A stretch of DNA of 64,000 bases from Thermococcus sp. MV5 (GTDB lineage Archaea > Methanobacteriota_B > Thermococci > Thermococcales > Thermococcaceae): the NCBI RefSeq assembly GCF_012027425.1, contig NZ_SNUE01000003.1, positions 186,001-250,000 on the forward strand. The letters are read 5' to 3'. Each line of letters opens with the position of its first letter. Positions within the stretch are counted from its first letter, which is position 1. The position numbers were made by a program, and so were the translations under genes. Of the stretch, positions 1 through 8,692 are shown in pieces. A model generated the notes under the pieces. It made no database searches. It had not been told where the DNA came from and saw only the letters and a list, made by a program, of their open reading frames with translations.

Positions 1-1405
1 CTTCATCCAAATCTGCAGACACCAAAAGAACAGCCTTATTCTCATTCCTAAGTTTTATCAAGTAATTTCTTATGTACTCTGTCGAAGCAACATCAACACC
101 CCTTGTAGGCTGAGAGGCTATAATGAATTCTGGTTGTTTGCTCACTTCTCTTGCCACGATAAGCTTTTGTTGATTTCCTCCACTCAAGCTCTTTGCTGGA
201 GATTCTATACTTGGAACCAAGACCTCAAAGTTCTCTACAAGTTTTGCTGCATGTTCTTTAGCTTTATCCCATCTTAGCATTCCCACGGGACCTCTAAATG
301 TGTCTCTCCAGTGAAGTCCAAGGATCGAGTTTTCAGCAACACTCATCTCGGTTACCAGCCCCATGTGGATCCTATCCTCTGGAATGTGGGCCACTCCAAG
401 ATCGTAGAGCTCTTTTGGTGGTCTTCCAGTGATGTCTTTTCCGTTAAGAATGACTTTACCTTTTGCAATTTTTCTTAATCCGCTTATGGCTTCTATGAGT
501 TCAGTTTGTCCGTTTCCTTCGACTCCTGCTATTCCAAAGATCTCCCCAGCTCTCACTTCAAATGTCAAACCCTTTACAGCATCTTGTCCCCTATCTCCTT
601 TTACCCACAAATCTTGCACTTGTAGCACTGGCTTACCGGCTTCTTTTGGGGGCTTTTCTATCTTGAGAACCACTTCTCTTCCTACCATCATTTTAGCTAA
701 TTCTTTGGGGGAGGTTTCGCTTGTATTTACAGTTCCTATTAGTTCTCCTTTTCTAAGGACTGTTACTCTATCTGTTATCTCCATAACTTCTTTGAGTTTG
801 TGGCTGATAAAGATGATCGTTTTACCTTGAGATTTTAGCTTTTTGAGTACCTCGAAAAGCTCTTTCACTTCTATTGGAGTAAGTACTGCAGTTGGCTCGT
901 CTAAAATAAGTACATCCACATCTCTGTAGAGAGTTTTTAAAATTTCAATTCTTTGTTGGACACCAACAGGGAGGGTTTCTACAGGAACATCAAGGGAAAC
1001 TTGAAAGTTTAAATCATCCATAAGCTTTTGCAATTTTTTCCTTGCTTTTTCAACATCTATTTTAGAGAAGAGACCATGACCCTCCATTCCCAGGATAATA
1101 TTGTGAAGCCCATCAAAAACATCTACCAGCGTGAAATGCTGGTGAACCATACCAATTCCATTTGCAAGAGCATCAGCGGGACTTTTAAATCTCACTTCTT
1201 TTCCGTTCACAAGTATTTTACCCTCTGTTGGATGAAGCATTCCAGAGAGTATCTTCATTAAAGTTGTTTTTCCAGCTCCATTCTCACCCAATAATCCATG
1301 AATCTCACCTTTTCTTACGGAAAAGTCAACACCTTTAAGAGCTTTTGTGCCATCTGGATATACTTTGACGATCCCTTTCATTTCAATAATTGGTACTTCT
1401 TCCAT
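1..1405 (-). CDS. ABC transporter ATPase, nucleoside/BMP type (C-terminus outside window)
   Basis: This is the energising ATPase of a BMP-type (nucleoside, simple-sugar class) importer. It starts at ATG 1403-1405 behind AGGAGGTG, and the reading frame runs open to the left window edge, so the C-terminus is missing. It reads MEEVPIIEMKGIVKVYPDGT at the start. Two ABC domains are visible. The first has Walker A GENGAGKTT and Walker B VLILDEPTA, the second has a degenerate Walker A GVEGNGQTE and signature LSGGNQQK. This tandem layout is typical of RbsA/YufO/NupO ATPases of about 500 residues. It lies 49 nt downstream of the BMP lipoprotein gene, so the two are one operon, with permeases expected beyond the window. 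Substrate is inferred from family only. Confidence 0.93.
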   Translation of the reverse strand, partial: MEEVPIIEMKGIVKVYPDGTKALKGVDFSVRKGEIHGLLGENGAGKTTLMKILSGMLHPTEGKILVNGKEVRFKSPADALANGIGMVHQHFTLVDVFDGLHNIILGMEGHGLFSKIDVEKARKKLQKLMDDLNFQVSLDVPVETLPVGVQQRIEILKTLYRDVDVLILDEPTAVLTPIEVKELFEVLKKLKSQGKTIIFISHKLKEVMEITDRVTVLRKGELIGTVNTSETSPKELAKMMVGREVVLKIEKPPKEAGKPVLQVQDLWVKGDRGQDAVKGLTFEVRAGEIFGIAGVEGNGQTELIEAISGLRKIAKGKVILNGKDITGRPPKELYDLGVAHIPEDRIHMGLVTEMSVAENSILGLHWRDTFRGPVGMLRWDKAKEHAAKLVENFEVLVPSIESPAKSLSGGNQQKLIVAREVSKQPEFIIASQPTRGVDVASTEYIRNYLIKLRNENKAVLLVSADLDE

Positions 1406-1454
1406 AGATGCACCTCCTAAAAGGTTATAAAAGTTAAAAACAAGAAAGGAAAGA

Positions 1455-2723
1455 TCAGCTGCTTTCCCATTGTTTTGCTAAGTCTTCCATTTCTTGCCAT
1501 GTTTTTGCTTCTCTTATAGCTTCGATTTGATCTTTGGTGGTTGCCATTGGGACCTTTATTTCTCCGCTTTTGATCTTCTCTTCAAGCTCTGCAACGGCTT
1601 GCCATATCCAGTCTGGAACTTGTTTTCTTGTCTCCTCAAGTTTAGCAAAGAGCTCGTCTTCACTAGCGAGTCCTAGTTCTTTGAGTTTTTGCTGTTTTGT
1701 GTCTTCTGGTAGTGAGTTAAACATCTCTTTGACTGCATCGATGGTACTTACTCCAACACCTTGCTCATTAAGCCCAAGCTCCATTATTCCACCTTGCCAG
1801 TTGCCTTTAATGGCCATTTCAACAGCCTTGTAGACACCGACGTCCACTCTCTTCATCATTGAGGCGATTATAACGCCTGGTTTAATCCAGTCTTGTGCTG
1901 AATCAACACCAACAGCAAATGGTGGACCCATTTCTTTTCCTTGGCTCTTGAGGTACTCATCAACGGCATCGAAGACACCAAGTCCAACAGCCCCGGCTAT
2001 TTGGTAAATTACCCAAGCTCCTTGTCCGAGTTGGGCTTGAGCTGCGGTCTTACCTTTTGCAGGGTCTGTGAATGAACCTGTATATGTGTAAAGAAGGTCT
2101 ATCTTTACATCATTCCCTGTCTTTTGCTTGTAATACTCCTCGGCCCACTTAATTCCGAATCTATAGCCACCCTCAAATTTGTAAAGTACTGGGATTTCAA
2201 TACCAAGAACAGCACCAACTTTATCTTTTCCATCGTTTGCGGCTATTAGACCAGCAAGGGCTCCTATTAAGGCTGACCCTTCATTTTCCTTAAATAGAAT
2301 GCTTACTACATTTGGTTTGTCTGGAATGAATCCATCAACAATAGCGAACTTTTGGTCTGGGAATTCATCTGCAACCTGCGTTACTGCATCAGTCATCATA
2401 AAACCAACGGCTATTATGAGGTTGTACTCTCCTGTTTGGGCGAGGCTTCTGAGGTTTGGTAAATAATCTGATTCTGTATTGCTTTGTACTTCCTTAAGCT
2501 CGAGGTTAAATTCTTTTGCTGCTTTGGATGCACCTAAGTAGGCCATATCATTGAAGCTTAAGTCACCTCTTCCACCAACATCATAAACTACTGCAATCTT
2601 CCCTGCGTATTGGGGAGTAGTTGTTTGTGTCTCTGTCTTCTCTCCTCCACCAATACATCCACTTATGGCAACGCTAAACAGCAAAACTCCTATCAAAAAT
2701 ACTGCTAATCCTCTATTCTTCAT
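1455..2723 (-). CDS. BMP-family substrate-binding lipoprotein
   Basis: The 422-residue extracellular binding protein of the importer has a hydrophobic signal followed by lipobox VAISGC (lipid-modified Cys) and then a short Gly/Thr-rich linker. The body has the BMP/Med periplasmic-binding fold features: VVYDVGGRGDLSFND near the N-terminus and AVGVDSAQDW near the middle, as in PnrA-like nucleoside receptors. The start is placed at ATG 2721-2723 because GGAGGT sits 7 nt upstream; an ATG 15 nt further up lies before this site. It is the first gene of the operon with the ATPase at 1-1405. Nucleoside specificity is a family inference; no ligand residues were checked. Confidence 0.92.
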   Translation of the reverse strand: MKNRGLAVFLIGVLLFSVAISGCIGGGEKTETQTTTPQYAGKIAVVYDVGGRGDLSFNDMAYLGASKAAKEFNLELKEVQSNTESDYLPNLRSLAQTGEYNLIIAVGFMMTDAVTQVADEFPDQKFAIVDGFIPDKPNVVSILFKENEGSALIGALAGLIAANDGKDKVGAVLGIEIPVLYKFEGGYRFGIKWAEEYYKQKTGNDVKIDLLYTYTGSFTDPAKGKTAAQAQLGQGAWVIYQIAGAVGLGVFDAVDEYLKSQGKEMGPPFAVGVDSAQDWIKPGVIIASMMKRVDVGVYKAVEMAIKGNWQGGIMELGLNEQGVGVSTIDAVKEMFNSLPEDTKQQKLKELGLASEDELFAKLEETRKQVPDWIWQAVAELEEKIKSGEIKVPMATTKDQIEAIREAKTWQEMEDLAKQWESS

Positions 2724-2849
2724 TAGGTCGACCTCCATAATGGGGGTTATCGTATGGGAGTGAGAACAATAGAATATATATTTTATGGTTTGAGTGTGCG
2801 ATTCTGCATGTTTTTAAAAGGATCACTTCTATTAACAAGGGGGAGTGTC

Positions 2850-3305
2850 ATGCTTAAGAAGATAGCAAATCTTGAAAGGGGTGTAGTTTTAGTTACGGGG
2901 GATGCAAAGAAGCTTGCGAGGATTTTTCTTAATGCTTGGCTTTCTAGAGGATATACGTTTCTTGTGGAGTATCTACCTTTTGAAGTTAATTACCCAGAAA
3001 ATGTTTTTATTGGGAATATAGAGGAGGGAGTAGAGTTTGATGGATATCTTATTTATTCTCTTCTTTCTAGATCAAAAATGGAGAGAAAAAAGTACTACTC
3101 TTTCATAACTGCTCGTAGGGATAGGCTTATCCTTATCTATGAACCGAAGTACTTCAAAGATTCCCTTTTCAAATATGATATTAAGGAGCTCATAGATTAT
3201 CTTGTCTCATATAAGCGGGAAACTATGGGTATGGACAGAGTTGATGTTTATCGACTTGAGGAGGGAAGGGTCATTGAAAAGAAAAGCTATGTTAGGAGAT
3301 TCTAA
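2850..3305 (+). CDS. Thermococcales conserved hypothetical protein
   Basis: A 151-residue soluble protein of unknown function. The start at 2850 is preferred because GGGGGAG precedes it and a TATA-like TTTTTAAAAG lies about 40 nt upstream, whereas the upstream in-frame start has neither. The sequence alternates short hydrophobic strands and charged helices (VVLVTGDAKKLARIFLNAW, FDGYLIYSLLSR), suggesting a Rossmann-like alpha/beta fold, possibly a degenerate RecA/KaiC-like domain without a Walker A. No catalytic motif is visible. It is transcribed divergently from the BMP operon and 70 nt ahead of the phosphohexomutase gene. Confidence 0.75.
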   Translation: MLKKIANLERGVVLVTGDAKKLARIFLNAWLSRGYTFLVEYLPFEVNYPENVFIGNIEEGVEFDGYLIYSLLSRSKMERKKYYSFITARRDRLILIYEPKYFKDSLFKYDIKELIDYLVSYKRETMGMDRVDVYRLEEGRVIEKKSYVRRF

Positions 3306-3376
3306 AAGAAATGGAATGAAAAATCTTTTAACTTTGCTTCGTATTTTTTAGTGTTAGCAATCACATGGTGATGATC

Positions 3377-4726
3377 ATGGGGAAGTATTTTGGCACAAGT
3401 GGAATAAGGGAAGTCGTTAATGAACAGCTAACTCCGGAACTTGCTTTAGGTGTTGGGAAGGCCTTAGGGACTTATTTGGGAGAAGGAAAGGTTGTTGTGG
3501 GAATGGATACTAGGACAAGCGGTGAAATGCTAAAAAATGCCATAATTTCAGGGTTGTTGAGTACTGGTATTGACGTGATTGATATTGGGCTCTCTCCCAC
3601 TCCATTGACTGGTTTTGCTATTCGGCTTTATGAAGCAGATGCTGGGGTCACGATTACAGCCTCACATAATCCTCCGCAATATAATGGTATTAAAGTATGG
3701 CAGCCAAATGGGATGGCCTATACAGGGGATATGGAAAATGAGCTTGAGAAGATCCTTGAAGAGAGGAGCTTTAAGAAAGCCCCTTGGAATGAGATTGGAA
3801 ACTTAACAACAGCCAACCCTGAAAGAGAATACATAAAAAAAGCTCTTGAGATGGTTAATCTTTCAAAGGGGTATACGGTTGTTGTTGATGCAGGCAATGG
3901 GGCGGGGGCGTTGATTTCTCCTTATCTCCAAAGAGAACTTAGAAATAAGGTTATCTCCCTTAACTCTCACCCAAGTGGATATTTCATAAGGGAACTTGAG
4001 CCGAATGCTAAAAGTCTTGAGGGACTTTCCAAGGCTGTTAAAGTCTTCAAGGCAGACGTCGGTATAGCTCATGATGGGGATGCGGATAGAATTGGGGTCG
4101 TTGATGACGAAGGTAACTTTGTGGAGTACGAGGTGATGCTCTCTCTTATAAGTGCATACATGCTTAGGAAGTTCGGAAAGGGCAGAATAATAACAACTGT
4201 GGATGCAGGCTTTGCTCTTGATGACTACGTTAAGCCTTTAGGTGGAGAGGTAATTAGGGTTAAAGTTGGGGATGTTGCCGTTGCGGAGGGAATAGTAAGA
4301 GAGAATGCTATCTTTGGGGGTGAGCCCTCCGGAACCTGGATAATTCCCCAGTGGAACTTAACTCCCGATGGGATATTTGCTGGAGCTTTGGTTTTGGAGA
4401 TGATTGACAAGCTGGGGCCTTTGAGCGAGCTCGCGAAGGAAGTTCCACGCTACGTGACGCTTAGGGCAAAGATACCTTGCCCAAACGAGAAGAAAGCAAA
4501 GGCGATGGAGCTCATAGAAAAAGAAGCACTCAAGAGATTCTCTTACAAAAGACTCATTGACATTGATGGAGTAAGAATTGAGAACGATGAGTGGTGGATT
4601 CTCTTCAGGCCGAGTGGAACAGAGCCAATAATGCGCATAACTCTAGAAGCTCATACAAAGGAAAAAGCGGAGGAACTCATGAAGAAGGCAAAAAGTCTTG
4701 TGAAAGAGGCAATAAAAGAAGCGTGA
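3377..4726 (+). CDS. Phosphohexomutase (phosphoglucosamine/phosphomannomutase family)
   Basis: A 449-residue alpha-D-phosphohexomutase that interconverts 1- and 6-phospho sugars. Family motifs are in order: N-terminal YFGTSGIRE, active-site [11 protein letters not shown] with the phosphoserine, metal-binding loop HDGDADR, sugar-binding loop GGEPSGTW, and C-terminal phosphate loop [10 protein letters not shown]. One oddity is GIRE where the family nearly always has GIRG. The start is ATG 3377 behind GGTGATGATC; two earlier in-frame starts at 3365 and 3371 overlap this site. GlmM versus ManB activity cannot be separated from sequence alone. A T-rich end follows at 4732-4750. Confidence 0.9.
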   Translation: MGKYFGTSGIREVVNEQLTPELALGVGKALGTYLGEGKVVVGMDTRTSGEMLKNAIISGLLSTGIDVIDIGLSPTPLTGFAIRLYEADAGVTITASHNPPQYNGIKVWQPNGMAYTGDMENELEKILEERSFKKAPWNEIGNLTTANPEREYIKKALEMVNLSKGYTVVVDAGNGAGALISPYLQRELRNKVISLNSHPSGYFIRELEPNAKSLEGLSKAVKVFKADVGIAHDGDADRIGVVDDEGNFVEYEVMLSLISAYMLRKFGKGRIITTVDAGFALDDYVKPLGGEVIRVKVGDVAVAEGIVRENAIFGGEPSGTWIIPQWNLTPDGIFAGALVLEMIDKLGPLSELAKEVPRYVTLRAKIPCPNEKKAKAMELIEKEALKRFSYKRLIDIDGVRIENDEWWILFRPSGTEPIMRITLEAHTKEKAEELMKKAKSLVKEAIKEA

Positions 4727-4760
4727 ATTGAATTTTTTGTGCTCTTTTTTCTGTATTTCT

Positions 4761-4793
4761 GACCTCTTCCCCGCATTAAAAGGCGAGGCTTGA
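4761..4793 (-). repeat. Solo IS200/IS605-type right-end hairpin (copy a)
   Basis: Read on the minus strand it begins AAGCCTCGCC and ends GGGGAAGAGGTCAG. This matches the right-end hairpin of the TnpB element at 51.2-51.9 kb. No transposase is adjacent. With copy b (5502-5535, opposite orientation) it brackets the flavodoxin gene, both outer ends facing away from it. Confidence 0.75.
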
Positions 4794-4931
4794 GAAGAAG
4801 AGGAATGTCAAAGTGTATTTGGATTTATGGCTCCTGCATATACAATAGGACTCATTGGGAAATCTCTTTTTTTATAAAAATACCATGTCACTACTCTGTT
4901 TATATTATTCTCGCAGTTTTTTCGTTGTGTT

Positions 4932-5438
4932 TCATCCAATCCATTCTTTTATTGTGTATTCAAGTTCTTCAGGACAGGAGGGATATAAATTTCTCTTCAA
5001 TCCATTGGCAAACCTCCTTGCTCTTTCCAAATCCTTCTCATCTGGATGTCCTTTGTTTATCCCTCCTATTTTTGCGAGCCATCCATTGGTGTCCCATCCT
5101 CTGCATGAGAACTCACCAACGATTTCAAAGTCTTTTTCTTCTAGTGCTCTCCTCAATTGTCTGTGATTATACCAACGGATATTCATTCCGGCGGTGGAAA
5201 ATATAAACGCCTTCTTTCCTTTGACTCTTGGAAGGCTATTCACAAGTTTGAAAAGAGTCCAATGGTGTCTCCACCAGTAAATTCCAGAGCCAAACCCTAT
5301 GAGATCGTAATTTAAAAGTTCTTTTGGTGTTATCCCCCAAGGTTTTGTGAGTTCTGCCTCAAGAGTTTTTGCCATGACTTTTGCGACTTTTTCAGTATTT
5401 CTGTGGTGGATTGAAACATAAATAATTAAAGTATTCAT
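4932..5438 (-). CDS. Flavodoxin-family protein
   Basis: A 168-residue flavodoxin-like electron-transfer or oxidoreductase protein. It starts with a beta strand and an FMN phosphate-loop-like segment, IIYVSIHHRNTEKVA, in place of the classic (S/T)xTGNT. Further flavodoxin-fold elements are DLIGFGSGIYWWRHH and KAFIFSTAGM. The start is ATG 5438 behind GGTGTGG. It is a single gene isolated between two outward-facing transposon-end hairpins, which may mean it arrived or was rearranged with them (inference). Redox partner unknown. Confidence 0.85.
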   Translation of the reverse strand: MNTLIIYVSIHHRNTEKVAKVMAKTLEAELTKPWGITPKELLNYDLIGFGSGIYWWRHHWTLFKLVNSLPRVKGKKAFIFSTAGMNIRWYNHRQLRRALEEKDFEIVGEFSCRGWDTNGWLAKIGGINKGHPDEKDLERARRFANGLKRNLYPSCPEELEYTIKEWIG

Positions 5439-5501
5439 ATTCCACACCTATTTATACTTCTTCATGAATTTTCTTATAGTTTGTTCTTACCTTTTTCTTT
5501 T

Positions 5502-5535
5502 GAAAGCCTCGCCTTCACGACGGGGAGGAGGTCGG
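5502..5535 (+). repeat. Solo IS200/IS605-type right-end hairpin (copy b)
   Basis: GAAAGCCTCGCCTTC, then a short loop and CGGGGAGGAGGTCGG. The CCTCGCC arm pairs with GGGGAGG apart from one G-G mismatch. It lies in the promoter-side region of both the flavodoxin gene (minus) and the methyltransferase gene (plus). Confidence 0.75.
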
Positions 5536-5593
5536 TCTCTTTAGATAATCCAAAAATTTTTAACTGAAAAAACGAGTTTTGTATGTGGTTACT

Positions 5594-6331
5594 ATGAAAA
5601 AGCACGAATGGGAAGAGTTTTTTGATAGGGAGGCTGACTACTATTTACAAGAACCCTTTACCAAATACACGAAAAAGGAAATTGATTTTTTACTGGAGGA
5701 ATTTAAACTTCCAGAAGGTGCAAAAATATTAGATGTGGGCTGTGGTGTTGGAAGACATTCTATAGAGCTTGCAAAGAGAGGATATCGTGTCACAGGGATT
5801 GATATTTCCCAGAAAATGCTTGAAAAAGCAAAAGAATGGGCCCAAAAAGAGGGTGTTGAAGTTGAATTGATAAAAGCAGATGCGACTAGATTTAAGCGTA
5901 ATGAAGAGTTTGACGCTGTAATATGTCTATGTGAGGGAGCCTTTTCGTTACTTGGTTCATCTGACGATCTGATAGAGCATGACTTGGCCATCTTAAGGAA
6001 TATATATAAATCACTGAAACTGGGAGGTAAGTTTATCCTAACAGCTCTAAGCGCGCTTTCAAGAATTAAAAAAGCTACAAATGAAGATATTACTAGTGGA
6101 GTATTTGACCCGAACACCATGACATTCTTTGAAGAACTCGAGGCACCAGATGGCACGAAAATTCCAATACGAGAACGAGTTTATGTCCCAACAGAGCTTT
6201 ATTTGATGTTTAAAATGGTTGGATTTGAAGTGAAAGCTATTTGGGGAGGGACTGCTGGGAGATGGGGGGAGAGAAAGGTAGATATGGATGACATTGAAAT
6301 AATGGTGGTGGCTGAGAAAGCTCAAAAATAG
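5594..6331 (+). CDS. Class I SAM-dependent methyltransferase
   Basis: A 245-residue methyltransferase with motif I ILDVGCGVGRHSIELA, an acidic post-I strand VTGIDIS, and FDAVICLCEGAFS at motif II. A C-terminal substrate cap follows (MTFFEEL, GFEVKAIWGG). This layout resembles small-molecule methyltransferases of the UbiE/Methyltransf_11 and _25 type. The ATG at 5594 is chosen, since the upstream TTG at 5579 has no ribosome site; spacing from the TATA-like stretch suggests a very short leader. Substrate unknown. Confidence 0.88.
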   Translation: MKKHEWEEFFDREADYYLQEPFTKYTKKEIDFLLEEFKLPEGAKILDVGCGVGRHSIELAKRGYRVTGIDISQKMLEKAKEWAQKEGVEVELIKADATRFKRNEEFDAVICLCEGAFSLLGSSDDLIEHDLAILRNIYKSLKLGGKFILTALSALSRIKKATNEDITSGVFDPNTMTFFEELEAPDGTKIPIRERVYVPTELYLMFKMVGFEVKAIWGGTAGRWGERKVDMDDIEIMVVAEKAQK

Positions 6332-6339
6332 TCCTATTT

Positions 6340-6915
6340 TTAGTGTTTAAAGTGTTTGTTGAGCTGTTTTAGGCTTTCTTCAATGTTATCTTTATCAAAT
6401 TCTAGGTAAATGGCCTCTGGAAACCTCTCCTTAAGAATTTGAAAAAGCACGCCTTCCCCTAGTATTACCTTGAAGTTTTGCTCTTTCATAAGTTCTTTCG
6501 ATCGTTTTATCCTTTCTCTTTTGTTTAGATAAGAGAATCCTTCGGTTACTCTATATGGAAACTTTTCTGGATCACTTGAAGTCGTATAGAATACCCCACA
6601 CGTTGGTGAACCTTTGACACCAACAAAAATTAACTTCTCGGGTTTTTCTTCCGTTAGAACTCTTTCAATAAAATCCACAATGGTTCTAGCAGTTTCGGAC
6701 ATTCCAAGTTTTTCTAAAACTTCTTTGCTCATTGGGGGCCTTGGCCATCCTATAAGTTTGTATTCGGGACAGGGATAAGTTAAGACTCTTATCTCTTCTG
6801 CATGTTTTGCAAAAAGATTTAATAGTTCTTTACTAGTTTTGTACTCCTTGTCTTTTGGGCCTCGGTAGACGTAGAAAGGGCTTAAGAGACAGGGAGCAAG
6901 GACAATTATTTTCAT
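6340..6915 (-). CDS. DUF523/TudS-like protein
   Basis: A 191-residue protein with conserved cysteines laid out as in the DUF523 family, which includes the Fe-S thiouracil desulfidase TudS. It has APCLLSPF with the family Cys near the N-terminus, TYPCPEYKLIGWPRPP with the CPE motif, and VKGSPTCGVFYT with the third Cys. The three Cys could ligate a [4Fe-4S] cluster (family inference). The start is behind GGTGAG, and the gene converges on the methyltransferase 8 nt away. The C-terminus after residue 140 looks like an added small domain. Thiouracil chemistry is not proven. Confidence 0.7.
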   Translation of the reverse strand: MKIIVLAPCLLSPFYVYRGPKDKEYKTSKELLNLFAKHAEEIRVLTYPCPEYKLIGWPRPPMSKEVLEKLGMSETARTIVDFIERVLTEEKPEKLIFVGVKGSPTCGVFYTTSSDPEKFPYRVTEGFSYLNKRERIKRSKELMKEQNFKVILGEGVLFQILKERFPEAIYLEFDKDNIEESLKQLNKHFKH

Positions 6916-6951
6916 TGAAGCTCACCAATAAAAGGAAATCTTGAAGAGCCT

Positions 6952-7533
6952 TTAAATTTTTCCAGACGTTAAGGATGTTATAATGGTCTTAACTCTCTTT
7001 TTTAGATCTTCAAGAGTGCCTTCATTCACAATCAAGAAATCAGCCAGATCTTTAAGCATGCTTGTGTGATATAATTCCTCTTCTGCTTTATCTGCGTCCA
7101 AAAAATCTTCAAAACTCTTTATTACCTTGTCTTTTCCAGCACTTCTCTTTTTCAATCGTTCATACCTTATCTCAGGTCTCGCTTCTATGTATATTATGGC
7201 TCCGCCTCGTTTCTTTATAGCATCTATTTCTCCCTTTGATCTTACTCCATCTATCACTATGTTTTTACAATGTCTTCTCTTGTCTATGGCGAGTCTTATA
7301 AGAATATCCTCTCCATAGGTCTCTTTTAAGTGTTTTCCATATTCGATGAGTCTGTCTCTTGTGGGCTCACCCTTTTCTGGGACTTCAGGAAGCCAGGAAT
7401 AATCGTTTAAATTATGGGTTAGAAGGTCAATTAGCGGGTCACTACACGAAACTCTACAAAATCCTTTCTCTTCAAAAAACTTTGCAACCGTGGTTTTTCC
7501 TGCTGCAATTTTACCTACAATGCCGACTATCAT
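6952..7533 (-). CDS. UPF0200-type P-loop kinase (dephospho-CoA kinase-like)
   Basis: A 193-residue P-loop protein with Walker A GIVGKIAAGKTT at the N-terminus, followed by CSDPLIDLL and a Walker-B-like NIVIDGVRSKGEID. The LID-like YERLKKRSAGKD and overall length fit archaeal UPF0200, related to CMP/AMP and dephospho-CoA kinases. ATG 7533 is chosen because GGTGGTAAA directly precedes it; an in-frame start 33 nt upstream would lie inside the preceding gene. It overlaps that gene's region within a three-gene minus operon (8620 to 6952). Substrate unproven. Confidence 0.85.
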   Translation of the reverse strand: MIVGIVGKIAAGKTTVAKFFEEKGFCRVSCSDPLIDLLTHNLNDYSWLPEVPEKGEPTRDRLIEYGKHLKETYGEDILIRLAIDKRRHCKNIVIDGVRSKGEIDAIKKRGGAIIYIEARPEIRYERLKKRSAGKDKVIKSFEDFLDADKAEEELYHTSMLKDLADFLIVNEGTLEDLKKRVKTIITSLTSGKI

Positions 7534-7544
7534 TTTACCACCTT

Positions 7545-8345
7545 CTATCTTTTCCATGCCCACCATATAAGGTTTGCTCCATCTGTTGATTCCATTAAGC
7601 CTTCACCAACCATTTCAACGACAAAATCTATCATTGCATTCTTATCTACCCTGACAGGTCTTTCAAATCCAAAGAAATATTTTGCCTCAAAGAATCCGAT
7701 GTGAAGGAACCTAAGGGGATTAAGGAGAGCTATATCATTAAGGAGCTTGAGACCAAAAGGAAAATCAGCAATAATTATTCCGATATTCCTTTCTTGGGCA
7801 ATCCTCCTCAACTTTTCCTCATCTGGAAAGAAGAGCTCCCTAAGAAAGCCTTCTATTGGTGTGTATTCCATTTTTGGAAAGGTGTATTTAATCCCGACTA
7901 TCTCGGCTTCTAGGCCAACTTTTTCAGCAAAACCTACCATGGCTTTTGCATTGAAGCTGAGGAACACGAGAGCTCTCCCATTATTGCTAAGAGTGGACCA
8001 TTTTCTAGGAGGGAAGTTAAACTCTGCTTCTATTATAGGAGTCAGAAAGTCGAGAAGAGTGCCTTTGATTCTCCTTAAGTTCTCTTCTAGTTTTTTTCTC
8101 TTTATGATGAGATCAAGTTTTGAGTAAACGGTAACTTGTTTTATTCCAAGCTCTTCTCTGAGTTTCCCAATTACAAAGCTGTTTCCAATGATTGCACTTT
8201 TATCACTTCTATCTTTAGCGATTATAAATAATTTATCCCCTTCTTCATCATATCTTACTTCATCTATCACAAAGGGTACTATGGGAAAACCGTTATCTTT
8301 CCTTATTCTATTAATCCTCTCTGCTATTTCTTCTTTGGTAAACAT
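7545..8345 (-). CDS. Conserved hypothetical protein
   Basis: A 266-residue soluble protein that I do not recognise. An N-terminal helix (FTKEEIAERINRIRKD) is followed by alternating beta strands (FIIAKDRSDKSAIIG) and a central part with SNNGRALVFLSFNAKAMVGFA. The C-terminal part has NIGIIIADFPFGLKLL, which resembles a PP-loop/ATP-pyrophosphatase-like or USP-like alpha/beta core, although the SGGxDS motif is absent. It starts in a TAATG overlap with the stop of the gene upstream, so translation is coupled. Its start at 8345 is preferred over an upstream ATG because GGGTGAG lies just before it. Confidence 0.75.
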   Translation of the reverse strand: MFTKEEIAERINRIRKDNGFPIVPFVIDEVRYDEEGDKLFIIAKDRSDKSAIIGNSFVIGKLREELGIKQVTVYSKLDLIIKRKKLEENLRRIKGTLLDFLTPIIEAEFNFPPRKWSTLSNNGRALVFLSFNAKAMVGFAEKVGLEAEIVGIKYTFPKMEYTPIEGFLRELFFPDEEKLRRIAQERNIGIIIADFPFGLKLLNDIALLNPLRFLHIGFFEAKYFFGFERPVRVDKNAMIDFVVEMVGEGLMESTDGANLIWWAWKR

Positions 8346-8620
8346 TAACTCACCCGATAGGCTTTTGTACACTCGTAAATTTCTTGAGCGATTTTTAAGG
8401 CTTCTTCTTTGTTGTCTGTTTCTTTTACTATTATCTTCCCACTTGGGAATATGCTGATATCATATGCTTTTCTCACAAGAGCTAGAAACCTTGTTACTCT
8501 TTTTATTTGATACCCTCTCTCAGCTAGGCATTCACACACTTCTTCTAGATCAAGATCAAATTTCTCTTGAGGTGTGATGTTTATGGCCTTCATGCTTGTG
8601 CATGGTTTTGCAACTAACAT
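8345..8620 (-). CDS. Small conserved protein, first gene of three-gene operon
   Basis: A 91-residue protein. It has an alternating helix-strand pattern: DLEEVCECLAERGYQIKRV, then DISIFPSGKIIVKETDN and a closing helix EEALKIAQEIYE. The FPSGKIIVK stretch recalls the beta-saddle of TBP-like half domains, but the match is weak and only one half would be present. The start is behind GGTGGT. A perfect 10-bp dyad (8636-8663) lies over its promoter, suggesting a regulated operon with the two downstream genes. Function unknown. Confidence 0.75.
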   Translation of the reverse strand: MLVAKPCTSMKAINITPQEKFDLDLEEVCECLAERGYQIKRVTRFLALVRKAYDISIFPSGKIIVKETDNKEEALKIAQEIYECTKAYRVS

Positions 8621-8635
8621 AGAACCACCAGTAGG

Positions 8636-8663
8636 AAATTTATGAGTGTAGGTTCATAAATTT
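8636..8663. promoter_or_regulatory. Perfect 10-bp inverted repeat over operon promoter
   Basis: AAATTTATGA and TCATAAATTT are perfect inverted copies separated by 8 nt. On the minus strand each arm also provides a TATA-like AATTTATGA, 16-43 nt upstream of ATG 8620. The position fits a repressor operator overlapping the promoter of the 8620-6952 operon; the repressor is unknown. Confidence 0.6.
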
Positions 8664-8692
8664 AATTGAAGAAAAGAAAAATCCAGAAAAAT

